Positions 22,444 to 34,248 are shown, counted from the first letter of the stretch. The stretch is 64,000 nucleotides of DNA from Vanrija pseudolonga (GCF_020906515.1 NC_085855.1:1364001-1428000); one strand, 5' to 3'. Translations and numbers: made by a program. The notes: generated by a model from the letters alone, not told the origin.

Positions 22444-23301
22444 TCAGCCCGACGTGGCAGCGGCGACTGATCCACTTCGGAGCAATAACCCTTGGCGCGC
22501 CATCGCCGAACCGGACATCCATGCGATCGATCCAGCGATATCGGCGTTCGGGAACACGGACAGATGTACCCAACGCCGAGACTGGTCTTCGAACGTCGTG
22601 AACTGCTCTTCGGGGCGATGTTGCGCGTCGGCGTATGCTGGTGACGAGAAGCCAACCTCGAGATCGCCGGCCGGCCACTGCGAAGCCCAGGGACGGGCGT
22701 AAGAGGCGGCTACACCGAGAAGGCGACACTCGAGGCCGATGGTGGCGCTCAAGTCGGTGGCCATGAGAAGGGACATTGAGACGTTGTGCGCGACGGACTG
22801 AACGATGGGATAAGTGAGGCGAAGGGCAAGATCATGAGCCAACATCGACGGGGCACGAACATCGATTAACACGGCATCCGATAGACCTTGCCTTCCAACT
22901 CCATCGGAGAGCATCGCAAAGGCAACAACAAATTTGTCGACGTCGGATCTGATTTCCGCGCCTCTCCACTCGATGCGATGAAGCGAGATGCGCCGGAGGA
23001 CGGTCCGGCGTCTGCAGCGCTGGAATCTGGCCAGGAGCACACAGGTCCGCCAGGCGGAACACCTTGCGCGCCGAGCACTGGTGGCGCTGGCATACCCCGG
23101 CAGGTGGCCCGAAGTTCTCGGCAGCGCGGACATGTGGCCTGGCACCTGGGTCGCCGCAATATTGCCTCGAACCCCCGGTGGGCGGTCCGGATGCTCTCGG
23201 CAGAGGGGCATGTGGTCTCGGCGTACCGCATGACTGGCTCGGGTCAGCGCCTCGATCGCCCAGCCGGTACACGGTCCGGAGCACATGTCGGACTCGCTCA
23301 T
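22444..23301 (-). CDS. hypothetical protein, doubtful ORF
   Basis: A 285-codon ORF starting MSESDMCSGPCTGW. Codons in its second half are mostly G/C-ending and the translation looks protein-like (RLTYPIVQSVAHNVSMSLLM, FEDQSRRWVHLSVFP). The first 100 residues are Arg/Cys-rich and overlap two other open minus-strand frames. A third frame there reads CQATCPRCRELRATC, a possible zinc-binding pattern. The true model may therefore be spliced differently. No family is recognised. It could equally be chance in GC-rich DNA. Confidence 0.3.
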   Translation of the reverse strand: MSESDMCSGPCTGWAIEALTRASHAVRRDHMPLCREHPDRPPGVRGNIAATQVPGHMSALPRTSGHLPGYASATSARRARCSAWRTCVLLARFQRCRRRTVLRRISLHRIEWRGAEIRSDVDKFVVAFAMLSDGVGRQGLSDAVLIDVRAPSMLAHDLALRLTYPIVQSVAHNVSMSLLMATDLSATIGLECRLLGVAASYARPWASQWPAGDLEVGFSSPAYADAQHRPEEQFTTFEDQSRRWVHLSVFPNADIAGSIAWMSGSAMARQGLLLRSGSVAAATSG

Positions 23302-24796
23302 TGTGCCTTGATCAGATGCACCATCTCCTCAGCATCGGTGAGCGGACCGGCGCTGACACGTGTCCAACTTGGCAGCTGTCTCGGCGCTTCGCCCGAGCCA
23401 TCAGCTGCGGATGACCCGTGCCTCGGTGACGGTGCTGTCGCCAGCCAGCCGGGGCGCGGACCGGAGGGAGCATGTTCATACAGCTGAGGGCACATAGGGA
23501 GGGGGACACCTCGCTTGCCCTGCCATTCGGGTGTGCTACCGACTGCGGATCGCGGCGCCAAGGCATGTCCGGTGATTGCGGAGTGTGTGGGTTGTTGGGC
23601 GAGATCGTCGGCAGAGACGACCGACGGCCGACGGTCGACAGTGGTGCCACTCCATGTCGCCTCGCTTGACGTCCGCGCGTGCGCGGACTGCCCTCGCCGC
23701 CGGCAGACACACCCTGAACCCGCCGCTGATAATATTGTCCGGCGGCATTAGTCGCATTGGGTGGTGACACGTTGACACCTGCCTCCTGCGTTGCTCGGGG
23801 CTGCCGCCGGGCCCGGTCCGAGTGCAAGCGAGCGAGCAAACGAGCATTGACTGGTCGCATATGCATTTGGTTTGTGGAGCGAAGCCTGGCTGCCCGCCTT
23901 TTTTTCGTTGCATTGTCGAGTGGCTCTGCCTCGTTTGACCCGAATCGACGCCGAGCCCGCCACATCTCCTTTTCTTCCTGGGGATATCCTTTCCGGACCG
24001 GTCCCGACGAGCTGCAAAACTGCCTTGTTGCACACCTTGCAGCGCCTATGCAGACTCGTAATCAGCCTTATACATCCTGGATATCTTGGCCACACGGGTA
24101 TCGTAGCACAGCCGCCACGCTCCCAGTGGCCGCGATCATGTCATGGCCCTGACGTTTTCTGTTGACCGCGGGATCCCGGTCCGGGTTGGAGATAGTCGGG
24201 CTTCCGGGAAAACCCTCTCCCTCCCCCTCCCTGATGTTCACCTGATCATCCACATCACCATCACCGCGTCCACTTTGCGTGAATGCGTGCAGCAGCAGCA
24301 GCAGAAGCAAGCGGCTGGGCTCGATCCGCACCCTGGAACGCCAAGTCAGATGACCGCCAAGGACGGTAAAGGGCGGCCAAGGGTGGGGACCCACAAGCAC
24401 CGAGGGGGACATAGCCAGACCGAGCTCCCGAGTCGCTCGCCCATCCGTTTGCCTCTACACGGGCCTTACGGATCTCACGCGGACCTTGGGCCTGCTGCCG
24501 AGCCGCTCTCTACACAAACCAAACCCAACCACCGGCATGTGAGCCGCTCGCCCAGGCGCTTGCGCTTGCGGTCAGAGGCCGACCCCATCACCAATCGCGC
24601 GTACCTTGCCAAGAAGTACCGGCCCGACCGCTCACCAGCCGACTGTGGCGCGCTGCACCCCACTGCTCCCCCTAGGCCATTGAACACATCGGTCCGGATG
24701 TGGTGGCTCCACACATTCACTCGACGTGCGCGTCGGTGCGGCCGCGTTCCTTGATGTGGGGCGAACAGGGGTACTCCGAGCTTGCTTTGGCGCAAG
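23302..24796. other. gene-poor region, right part, and sugar-transporter promoter
   Basis: About 1.5 kb without a supported gene. A CAG/CAA run lies near 24290-24310. The 24143-24754 ORF here overlaps the promoter of the next gene and has no domain. Confidence 0.5.
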
Positions 24797-24803
24797 TATA
24801 AAG
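24797..24803 (+). promoter_or_regulatory. TATA box of the sugar transporter gene
   Basis: TATAAAG, 70 nt upstream of the ATG at 24873. Confidence 0.6.
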
Positions 24804-24872
24804 ACCGATGCGGAGCGGGTTCCCACCCTCCACGCCCTCTCCATACCCCGCACCCGCCAAACATCAGCAACA

Positions 24873-26601
24873 ATGGGCGCGAACCACCTTCTCGAAGTAC
24901 CAAGTGGGTAGAGGGAGCCCAGAGGGCCGGCTAGCTACACCCCGCTGACGCTCCCAGACAACACCAACCCGTTATGGTGGAAGGACCCGGGCATGCGCCA
25001 GAACGTGCTCCACTGCATCGGCTGCTGCCTGTGCGTCTTCTATATCGGCTACGACCAGTCGCTGCTCTCGGCGCTCCAGGGCGTGCCCCAGTGGAAGGAG
25101 TACTTCAACAACCCCAAGGGCCCGTGGCTGGGCCTCATCGCCGCGTCGCTCTTCTTCCCCGCCCTCGTGACGGTGTTTGTCTCGTCGTGGATCTCGCAGC
25201 GCTTCGGCCGCCGCCCCGCCATCTGGGTCGGCGCGACGCTCATCGTCGCCGGTGCCCTGCTCAACGGCCTCGCGAAGAACACGGGCCAGTTCATCGGCGG
25301 CCGTGCCATGCTCGGAGCCGGCGGTGCCATGACCAAGGTCTGTGCCGCGCCGCTGCTTAACGAGATCGTCCACCCCCGCCTCCGTGAGCGCATGGCCGCG
25401 AGCTACTACGGCTGGTACTTTATCGGCTCGACCATCTCGTCCCTCCTCTGCCTGGGCGGTCTCTACATCAAGGGCGAGTGGGGATGGCGCATGCCATGCA
25501 TGTGAGTGGGGTCGGGGTGTTGGTGCCATGCATAGTGCTGACGGCCACACAGTTTCCAGGCCTTTGTCCCGTTCCTTGTCATCCTCATTTCGTGGCTCGC
25601 CCCCGAGTCGCCCCGTTACCTCATCGGCATCGGCAAGCATGAGCTCGCGCTCGCCACGCTGGCAAAGTACCACGCCAACGGCGACAAGCAGGACCCGATG
25701 GTGCAGCTGGAGTTTAACGAAATTGTCGTGGCGATCGAATCGGAGGGCGACGAAAAACAGACCTCGTACATGGACCTCATCAAGACACCTGCCGGCCGCC
25801 GTCGCACCCTCATGGTCGTGCTTATCGCCTTCGGTACCAACTGGATGGGTAATGCGCTCATTGCGTACTACCTCACGCCCGTGCTTGTGTCGGTTGGCAT
25901 CGACAAGCCCGTCCAGACCTGCGCCCTCAACGCCGGCCTCGCCATGTGGAACTTTGTCGTCTGCCAGGCCGCTGCCACCCAGATGGGCAAGATCAACCGC
26001 CGCGTCGCCTTCTTTACGTCCCACGCCGGCATGATCGCGTGTCTCGCCATTGTGGCGGGCTTTTCCGCCACTTTCCAGAAGGACAGGGTCAAGAACAAGA
26101 ACTGGGGTCTCGCCTCCGTCCCCTTCCTCTTCATCTTCTACGGCTTCTACGACATTGCATGGCAGATCCTCCAATTCGCCTATCCTACAGAGATTCTCCC
26201 GTGCGTTTAGTTTCTTGAGCAAAGAACGTTGCTGACGACCCAGATTCCGCGTGAGGACGAAGGGCCTTGCCCTTTTCACCTTCTGCCAGGTTTTGGCCAA
26301 CTCCTTCAATCAATTCGTCAACCCTATCGCCCTGGACGCGATCAAATGGAAGTACTACATCGTCTACATCGGTATCAACATCCTCTACGTGATCTACTTC
26401 TACTTCAACATGATTGACAGCCACGGTCTGCCCCTCGAGGAGGTGACCCTCCTTTACGAGTACCCCCGCAAGGACGCCCGTACCATGGCCCGTGCGGAGA
26501 TGGACAAGCGCATCCGCGCCGAGGAGCTTCGCCAGCGTGGTGGCAAGGGTTCTATCAACGATGAGAAGAACGACGAGGACGTTCGTGTGGAGCGTGTTTA
26601 G
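24873..26601 (+). CDS. MFS sugar transporter (SP family, hexose/lactose-permease type)
   Basis: Proton-coupled or facilitative sugar uptake at the plasma membrane. Exons are 24873-24903, 24958-25501, 25553-26200 and 26244-26601, with introns of 54, 51 and 43 nt, giving 526 residues. Family marks are present: RFGRRPAIW after TM2, GRAMLGAGGA in TM4, PESPRYLIG before the central loop, and the C-terminal FRVRTKGLALFTFCQVLANSFNQFVNPIAL. The short first exon encodes MGANHLLEVPN and is set by its GTGGGT donor, which alone gives the right phase. The C-terminus is cytosolic and charged (DEKNDEDVRVERV). Substrate is not deducible; yeast relatives of this branch include lactose permease-like and hexose carriers. 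Confidence 0.9.
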
Positions 26602-27101
26602 TGTTGTAGAGATGGGGATGAAGCCGGTAAGCAGTTCATTTGCCGGCGATAGCCGCTACCTTGGCCTCCCTTGGCGTGCGGTGTTGCTCTCAATGTCTCC
26701 CTTGGCACAGACCGTCTTCACAGGCTACGGGTGATAACCGGTGCGCAGCTCGGTGACATAAGCATGGGAGGTGAAGGTTTGAGAAGAAGAGGTACGCGCT
26801 GGCTGGGGTAGTGGCGACGCCACATTCGCTCTGGCGACTTATCAATTCCCCAAGCCATGAACCGCTGCGATATCCCGGAGATTCGCAGGTACATATCTGG
26901 ACACGTGAACGCCGCACGCTGTACAGTGTGCCATCACAAGAATGGAAAGGCTATCCACACCCATGGAGCGGCTTCTGGGTATCTGCCGCACCTTATACCA
27001 AACCGGCCATCACCGAAGTCACGTGGCCTCGGCATCACTCGCACACCAACTTCAATGACGTCGGACCACTCGCCTCTCACTTCCGCTCACCACCCATCGC
27101 C
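26602..27101. other. intergenic spacer, no gene seen
   Basis: 500 bp holding the 3' end of the sugar transporter and the promoter of the epimerase gene. A GTCACGTGGCC E-box lies at about 27019-27029. The leader before 27102 is C/A-rich. Confidence 0.5.
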
Positions 27102-27988
27102 ATGAGCATCCGGTACATTGGCCAAAAGCTAGCCCAGCACATCGACGACGAGCTCATGTCGGCGTCGGGCGCCTTCAGCCTGGACCAGGTACGTGCGCCA
27201 GCCGATGTGAGCTGCTAACCCGCAGCTGATGGAGCTCGCAGGCCTGTCGTGCGCGCAGGCGCTGGCCTGCGCGTACCCTCCCACCTCACACCGCCGCGTG
27301 CTGGTCTGCTGCGGGCCAGGTAACCAGGGCGGGGACGGGCTGGTCGCCGCGCGCCACCTGCACCACTTTGCATACACGCCGACGATCTACTACCCCAAGC
27401 CGGGCGCCAAGGAGATCTACCAGCGCCTGGTGAAGCAGGCGCGCAACCTGGACATTGCCGTGCTTGGGCCCGACGCCGACTTTGGCCAGGCGCTCGCCGG
27501 CGCAGACGTAGTGCTGGACGCGATCTTCGGTGCGTTGGTCCGCGGAGAGGAGGAGAGGGGAAGGGCTAACGGTCGCAGGATTCAGCTTCCAGCCGCCGGT
27601 GCGGGCGCCGTTCGACAAGGTACTGGACCTGCTGGCTGCTGCGCCGACGCCGATCGTCAGCGTCGACATCCCATCCGGATGGGGCGTCGAGGCCGGCCGC
27701 CAGCCGCTGTATGCGTCTGACCCCTCGGCACCGGACGGAAAGGGCCGCGCGGTCGCGACGCTTGATCCCGAGGTACTCGTCAGCCTCACGGCGCCAAAGG
27801 AGGGCGTCAGGGAGTTCAAGGGCCGGCACTACCTGGGTGGCCGCTTCGTCCCAGAGTGAGTTGCCGTGTGATGCCAAGTGCTGACGCCCCCCAGCGCGCT
27901 TGCAGCAAAGTACGAGCTCAACCTCCCGACATACCCCGGCACGGACCAGGTCGTCGAGCTCGACCCCGGCCAAGGCCCCAAGCTCTAA
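27102..27988 (+). CDS. NNR1: NAD(P)H-hydrate epimerase (YjeF N-terminal domain, NAXE type)
   Basis: Interconverts the R and S hydrates of NADH and NADPH so that the ATP-dependent dehydratase can repair them. Exons are 27102-27188, 27226-27529, 27579-27855 and 27895-27988, with introns of 37, 49 and 39 nt, giving 253 residues, normal for the family. It starts MSIRYIGQKLAQHIDDELM, followed by MELAGLSCAQAL. The nucleotide-binding loop is GPGNQGGDGLVAARHL. Then come VVLDAIFGFSF, the catalytic-region VSVDIPSGW, and KEGVREFKGRHYLGGRFVP near the end. No targeting peptide is obvious. The 3' end lies only 45 bp from that of the convergent siderophore transporter. The symbol follows yeast usage and is by homology only. 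Confidence 0.93.
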
Positions 27989-28033
27989 AGCGTATTAACA
28001 TTAACCCTGCATGTAATCTAATGTATAGAGCTA

Positions 28034-30199
28034 CTAGTTGCCCTTCTCGATCTGGTGCTCGATCTTGGCCTCGACCTGGGCCACACGGGCAGCGATGGCC
28101 TCGTCGCTCGTCTCGTCCTTGGAGCGCATCTTGATCTCCTTGTTGGTCTCGACAATGTTGTGCGCGTCGCCGAGGTAGAACTCCTTGGTCATGAAGCCGG
28201 CCACGAGGGCGAGGAAGCAGGTGGCAAGGGCAGCAATGTACAGCGGACGGATGGCCTCGGTGTACGCGCGGTTAACGAGGTCGTGGGGCTCGGTCGCGCG
28301 GGCGACGAGGATCGAGCCAAAGATCTCGGCGCGCTGCGTCGCGTTGTACTGGTCGCCGAGGTACTTCTCGAGGTTGCGCGGCACGTTGCGGTCCCACACG
28401 GCGGCCGAGATGGCGGACGCGACGGAACCGCCGAGCTGCGTCCAGAGCGAGAGGATGGCCATGGCGAGCGCCATGTCGGCGTGCGGGACGGAACCGGCCG
28501 AGGCGACGCCAGTCGAGGTGACGGTGATGCCGCCGCCCATGGAGATGAGGACACGGCCCATAACGAGGGTCACGTCCTTCTGGTTACCGTTGACGGCCAT
28601 GAAGGTGATGCCCTCACCGAGGACACGGAGGACGAGTCCGGTGATCTGGAGCGCCTTGTAGCGCTTGGTGTAGCGCTGGATCGCGCCGCCGACGACCGCA
28701 AAAAGACACAGGCCGACAGTGAGCGTGTTGCCAAAGTACGTGTAGTTCTTGGCCGACCACTCGGGCTTGATGATGTACACGAACGACATGTAGTATGCGT
28801 CCGTGAGGTAGCCCGTGAAGAAGTAGAGGAAGTCGATGGCGATGCAGCAGAGCTGGGGAGGTGTTAGAGAGTGTGTGGCGGCGGCAGGCGATGGCACTTA
28901 CGAAGGTGCGGTTCATGACACGGCGCGGCATGATGGGGTGCGCGGCATACTTGAACTCCCAGACCATGAAAGCGACGAAGAGGACAGCGCCGACACAGTA
29001 CATGGCGATGAGCGAAGCTGAGGGCGTGAGTGGGGGTAGTGGGGTGGAATCGCCAAGCGGACTTACGGTTCGCGTAGCCGCCCTTGGCCGAGGTAGACAG
29101 AGTCGCAGGGGCAAGGAGACAGGCAAAGGCAAAGCCGAGAACGAGGAGACCAATAGCATCGATAAGGTTGAGGTGGTGGATGATGTTCTGGACAATGGTG
29201 CGGCGGGTGGGCTCGCGGCGCTCCATGATCATCTGGCGGGCGTGGGTCGAGGACGCGAGGGAGAGGGCTGGGGGGTGAGTTGCTTCCTCATGGAGCGCCT
29301 TCCAACTCACCTCCGAGCTTCTTTGCGCGGCGGTCACCCCAGAAGAGGACGATGAGAGAGGGGACCAGGCACACGGGGATGAGGATACAGAACATGCCGT
29401 AGCCCCATCGCCAGCCGGTCTGCGAGAGGCCGTTGATGCCCGAGGTGATGTAGCCGGCGATGAAGGCGTTGAGGATGAAGGGGAGCGAGTAGAGACCGCT
29501 GACAAAGCCACGCCACTTGAGGTTTGTAATGTCGGCGATGAGGATACCCTGGATCTGGTAGATGCCCGTCTGGCCCAGCTGCGCAATGACCTGACCAGCA
29601 ACAACGCTCTTGATGTTGCCCGCGCTAGCGATGATGATGTACCCGAGCGTGTAGCAGAACACGCTGATGCTCAGCGCGACGGGGCGCGAGAACAGGTCGG
29701 CCATCTTGGCGATGAACGGCTGGCACACGCCCGCCATGATGCCCGTCACGACGGCGATCGTGCCGACGAGCGTGTGCTCGCCGAAGGACGACGTGGCGAA
29801 CTGGGCGTCTGGGGGCGTGAGCTGCGGGACAGGCTTATCAAGCTTGCAACTCACAGACATAGGTAGTCGACTGGGAGAGCGAGTAGGCGAACGCGATCAG
29901 ACCGACCGAGAACCAAAGGAGGAACAGCTTCCATCCCCTGCCGAACACGAGGTCTGGGGTCAGCGCGGTCCTCGGTAATGGGACGTACACAGCGCCTCGA
30001 TCTTGGTCACGCCGAGACCCTGCTCGATCTCGGCGGACGCGAGCGACGCGGCGTCGTCGGCATCGCGCTTGGTCTTCTCGTCCCCAGCGCCGGCCTCGAC
30101 GTCGGTCGGCGTTGGCGAGCCGTGGGCGGGGGACGGCGCTGGGGCGGCGGTCAAGTCGCCGGCGGTGTGGAGGGCCTGGATCGGCACGACGCGGGACAT
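28034..30199 (-). CDS. MFS siderophore-iron transporter (SIT/ARN family)
   Basis: Takes up ferric-siderophore complexes by proton symport. Exons are 30199-29989, 29953-29855, 29808-29311, 29267-29067, 29017-28902 and 28852-28034, with five introns of 35-49 nt, giving 647 residues with 14 predicted helices. SIT marks are clear: LFLLWFSVGLIAFAYSLSQSTTYVY in TM1, ending in FATSSFGEH. Further on are ADLFSRPVALSISVFCYTLGYII, QTGIYQIQGILIADI and WRWGYGMFCILIP. The large-loop segment EWSAKNYTYFGNT and the C-terminal region SVASAISAAVWDRNVPRNLEKYL also fit. The N-terminal 70 residues are hydrophilic and cytosolic. Upstream are a TATA box and two exact iron-type GATA motifs, suggesting repression by an Fep1/Cir1/SreA-like factor under iron sufficiency. 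Confidence 0.93.
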
Positions 30200-30254
30200 G
30201 GCGGTGCAGTGGTGTCTTGGTGATCTTCTCTTCGCCAAGAGCCGCCCAGGCGCT

Positions 30255-30261
30255 CTTTATA
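30255..30261 (-). promoter_or_regulatory. TATA box of the siderophore transporter gene
   Basis: TATAAAG on the minus strand, 56 nt upstream of the ATG at 30199. Confidence 0.6.
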
Positions 30262-30421
30262 CACCCACGCAAGGCTGGCAAACTTTTCCGGCCTTGGCGC
30301 AGTCGAGACAGTTGCCCGGAATGCATCGGTCGCGGCGGTCGGCGAGCCAGCGTCGGACGACGAGGCAGGCTGGCAGGCGGTGTAATCCCCCCAGCGCGGT
30401 TTGGCGGCCCATGTGCCAAAA

Positions 30422-30432
30422 TTATCAGATAA
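30422..30432 (-). promoter_or_regulatory. iron-type GATA motif (TTATCAGATAA)
   Basis: Contains ATCAGATAA, an exact match to the ATCWGATAA consensus known for fungal iron-responsive GATA factors, about 225 bp upstream of the siderophore transporter ATG. GATAA occurs on both strands within 11 bp. Confidence 0.6.
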
Positions 30433-30878
30433 AACCCCTCGACAAACCAGGCGCGCGCATTCGTCGGCCGATACTCGCATGGGCCGCCCTAGTCGCCCAC
30501 AGCCCTCGCGGGCCAAGCTCCCCACCTCGGTAACCTCGTTATCTTTAGCAGCCTCGCTCAGATCCCCGGGGTATGCATGCCTCGCGCTCGCTAGTAGCTC
30601 GTCGCTCGAACCACTCCCTCCCGGGTGACGACGGCACAGACCACATGCCTCAATTCCCACCGCCATCTCGGTAACCCCGCTATCTGTCGGCCGTGCGCTA
30701 TGACCACGCCCAAGCGGCGTGCGCACCGAAGTTGGCGAGCAGGCCAAGAAGACACCTAGTGGCCGAATGCGCGCGACGGCGAATGAGAGGCACTCGTCGG
30801 CCCCGAGTGTGGACGGGGCATTGGGAGATATAGTTGGCACCGAGGTGCGGTATTTAGACACCCGCCGCTGCTGCTGCG

Positions 30879-30887
30879 TTATCTGAT
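30879..30887 (-). promoter_or_regulatory. second iron-type GATA motif (ATCAGATAA on minus strand)
   Basis: TTATCTGAT on the plus strand, about 680 bp upstream of the siderophore transporter ATG. Single GATA cores also occur at 30539-30544 and 30681-30686. Confidence 0.5.
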
Positions 30888-30991
30888 ATTACGCGACGGC
30901 GCCGCCGTCCACAGGCGAAATTAAAAGTGGTGCATGTAGTCTAAGCTCTAGGCAATGTCCGTCGGTCGCATCCCGTCACCCGTCATCTCTC

Positions 30992-33020
30992 TCACGCGCG
31001 GTCCCTCACGCGCCCGCGCTCCCGCTCAGCCTTGTCGTCCGCGGCAGCCGCAGCTGCGAGCCCCGCCAAACTTGGGCTCTGCTCGTCACGCGCCGCCTCG
31101 CGCATACGCGACTCGAGCTCCTCAAGCTTGAGACCGCACGCGCAGATGCGCCATTCTGGCCCACCCGAGGGCAGCGCCGCGTCGCGCGACGGCGCGAGGT
31201 ACGATTTGTCGCTTGCGATCGACTCGTACGTTGGCAGCGAGGTGACCTCTGGGATGAGGGCGCACTGGAACGGAAGTCAGCATGGGCTATGGTGGCGAGG
31301 TCTCCACGCGACTCACACTTGGGAGCACGACGGGACGCGAGACACGCAGCATACGGAGTCCACCGGGCCCGGGCACCTTCATCGGCTGCCCCTTGTCGTC
31401 CTCGCCGAACACGGAGAAGAAGACCTCGAGCACGAGCGCGTGGCTGACGTTGATAGGCGTCACTACGCCGGGCAGCGTCGACGGACGCGAGACGTTGTCG
31501 TTTGGCAGGCGCGCCTTGGTGTCGATCGTGACACTGCCACCGCTCTCGCCGTCCACCTTGTCCTTGCCGCCTGCGCCTGGCCCGCGCCACAGCGCAATGT
31601 AGTGCTTGTCCGGGTGGAGGTGGCCCGCAGGCGGGCGCTTTCCTTGCTCAAGGATGACAAAGTGCTTTGTGCCCGTCAGCTTCTGGCTGTCTGGGTCGCG
31701 CGGTGATGTGATCGAGTGCGTTTGTGCGAGGAGAACGCGGACCGCGAACACTGTCGTCGACGGCATCAAGGATGCGAGGTTGACCTTGATCTGTAGCAAC
31801 GCGCAGATTGTCCACTGGGAGTGTCAGGAAAGAAGCCCGTCAACGGCGAATTCCACGTACCACGTCAGACACAAGCACCAGCTCCCAGACGCCGAGACCC
31901 GGCACGTAGCCGCTCGCGCGGTCATGGAGCTCGTTGGCCCCGTCTCCAGGGTTGGGGTTGTAGATGAGCATGACACTGCGCTTGGTCTTGAACGAGCCCT
32001 GGAGCCACTCGCCGTTCGCGGCCTCCTTGGGACGCTGGCTGTCGTCGTAGCTCGGGGCGCGGTCGAGACGCGGGGGCGGGGTGGGCGCGAGGAGTGCCGC
32101 AGCGGCAGACTGCGTCGGCTCAGTCGGGCTACCCAGCCGCGACGGGGTACGGCTCAGATGAGGTGGACTGGGCCTCGAACGTGTCGTCACGCCGGTGCCC
32201 GTGCCCCCGCTGCCGCTGCCACCCGTGGCTCCTGTGCTTGATGGTGCGCTGTTTACTCCGCCGCTGACGGCAAGGTTGGACAGCGCGGCGGACAGAGCCG
32301 CCGGGTGCGCCGGCGCGCCAGGTGTCAACGGTGTCGATGCTCCGGACGCCGGACGCGACGCGTTCCTCCCTCCCTTCCTGTTCGGCGAGACGGCACGCGA
32401 CACCGACTTGGAGTTGGCTGCGCTCGGCGAGCGCTTGCCTCGCAGGCCGAACAGCGAGCTCGACGACCCCTGCGAGCGGGGGGGCTTCCACTCCTCGGGG
32501 CTGGGGAGACCCTCCACCTCGGCATACAGGTCGTGGTAGACGATGCCGTTCGAGTGCTGGTCGTGCGGCGCGAGGTTGGACGGGAGGATGATAGTAAAGT
32601 CGAATCTAACGAGTCAGCACCGGTGCCATCGCTTCACTTTGCCTACCGTTGTGTCCCGGCTGCGAGCCACACACCGTCGGCGGTGGACGAGACGATCTCG
32701 ACGCTGCGTTCGAAGAGCACCGTCTCTTCGGCGCGACGGCCGGGCCCGAGGTCGAGCTTGATTTTCGTGCGCAGCCCGACGCGGATCGACTTGGCGCGCT
32801 TCGGCGCGTTGAGCGTCACCTCGAGCTCGCCGTGGAGCATGTGGTCATGGCGGGGCTTGTTGTCGCCGACTTCTTCGGACGTCGGGTCGTCATCCTCTGG
32901 CCGCTCGGGCTGGGGGAGGAAGACAACACCATAGTTTGGAACGTCGAGCCTCAGCTGGGGGTCGTCGCTCCGAGGCCTGGATGACGGCCCCGCACGCGAT
33001 GGCGACAGGTAGCGGAGCAT
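30992..33020 (-). CDS. LDB19/Art1-type alpha-arrestin
   Basis: Adaptor that brings an Rsp5-type ubiquitin ligase to plasma-membrane transporters for endocytosis (family knowledge). Exons are 33020-32647, 32605-31861, 31814-31317 and 31264-30992, with introns of 41, 46 and 52 nt, giving 629 residues. The N-terminal arrestin half includes LRLDVPNYGVVFLP and HGELEVTLNAPKRAKSIRVGL. Then comes FDFTIILPSNL, with HSNGIVYHDLYAEVEG further on. A long Ser/Pro/Gly-rich insert follows (about residues 175-320). The C-terminal arrestin part resumes at GLGVWELVLVSDVW, and TGTKHFVILEQGKRPPAGHLHPD lies beyond it. An LPTY motif (SLPTYES) in the last exon is a candidate WW-domain binding site. The protein ends in a CACGL segment and a charged helix. 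It lies upstream of the siderophore transporter on the same strand. Confidence 0.82.
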
Positions 33021-34248
33021 GGCGGTGGATGCGGAGGTGGAAGGATTGACGGTGATGTGATGCCCTGTTTGGATCCACTAAGCGCTGGCTCGCTCGATCG
33101 ATTGCTGCCTTGGTTGCTTGCCGATGAGCCGCGATGCCGCAGTCAATTGATGGGACCCGCGTGGTGCGCGTGTGGCTGACGTGAGGAGTGTGGCTCTGAA
33201 CAGATGGACAATGCGCACAACAAGAATGGCACGCAACTCGGCTCGTCGCTCGACGCACACTGCCTCCCGCAACGCGAGCACGACTTGATCACAACAATTC
33301 TCACTGCCAGCACATGTCTCTGGCCGGGAGAGATCCGGCGGCAGGTGGCGACCAGCGAGGCGGACTATTGGGCGAAGCGGTTGCGCCGAGTGATGATCCG
33401 GGCGCGTGCTCTGCCTTAGTCCTGAATATAATCGGCGGCCTGGATACGCGCTGCTCGCTGCTCCTGACTGCTCCTGCTGCTGCTGCAGCATCCAACCTGA
33501 ACGCCTAAGAGGGCCAAGAGCAACCTGCCCACGCCAAGCGGCAGTGGAAGGGGTGGCCGGCCACGCGTGCTAACACGTGCTCGGCTCCCATTCCTAATGA
33601 ACTCAAAAATTTATTAACCCACCGACGGACTCGCAGCGAGATTCCGTTCTCCGGCCGGCTTGTCGCCTCTCCGTCGGTGTCTGCTGCATTCCAAAAACAA
33701 CAACAATACATGTGATGCACTCGAGCGCAGTACAGGGAGGCGCAGGTTGCAGTGCACGCGCGCGCAGATCTGTGTGCGCTTCCCGAGCTCCAATGCACGA
33801 GCCACTCACAGTCGCCCGCGACACATCTCGGCCGTCAACCCCGGCACCCAGCCGAGATACATTGCAAGCGGCGAGCCTGGCCCGCCGCCCAGCTGGCCAG
33901 CTGCTCGACGCCACCACCAGCTTCGCCCTCTGCAAGCTCCGGCCAGCCTATCAAGTGCGCGTCGCCGCATGGCCTGTCGATCAGTCGGGTTCGGCCACCC
34001 TGCCGAGCTAGGATGCCGATAAACCCGTGCGCTCACAACCCGGCGGCAAGGGCACATCGAGTGCGAGACGCATGCATGGTCCGAGGACAGCCGAATCAGC
34101 GCCACGGCCTTGTCCGACGTCGCGGGTTGCGGCAATGTCACCAGGCAGTCCGCGGTCCTCACACCATTGCGTACTCGGCGGCCACCGGCGTTGCCGGTGC
34201 TTCACAACCACAACAACAACAACAACAACCACTGCAATAGCATCGGCC
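33021..34248. other. intergenic spacer, no gene seen
   Basis: 1.2 kb with the arrestin promoter and the 3' end of the acetyltransferase gene. A (CAA)n run lies at about 34206-34232. A short A/T-richer block (CTCAAAAATTTATTAACC) lies at 33602-33619. Only short, unconvincing ORFs. Confidence 0.5.

Noticed and set aside
24143-24754. 203-codon plus-strand ORF before the sugar transporter
   Set aside because: No domain, mixed composition, and overlaps the promoter and TATA box of the next gene.
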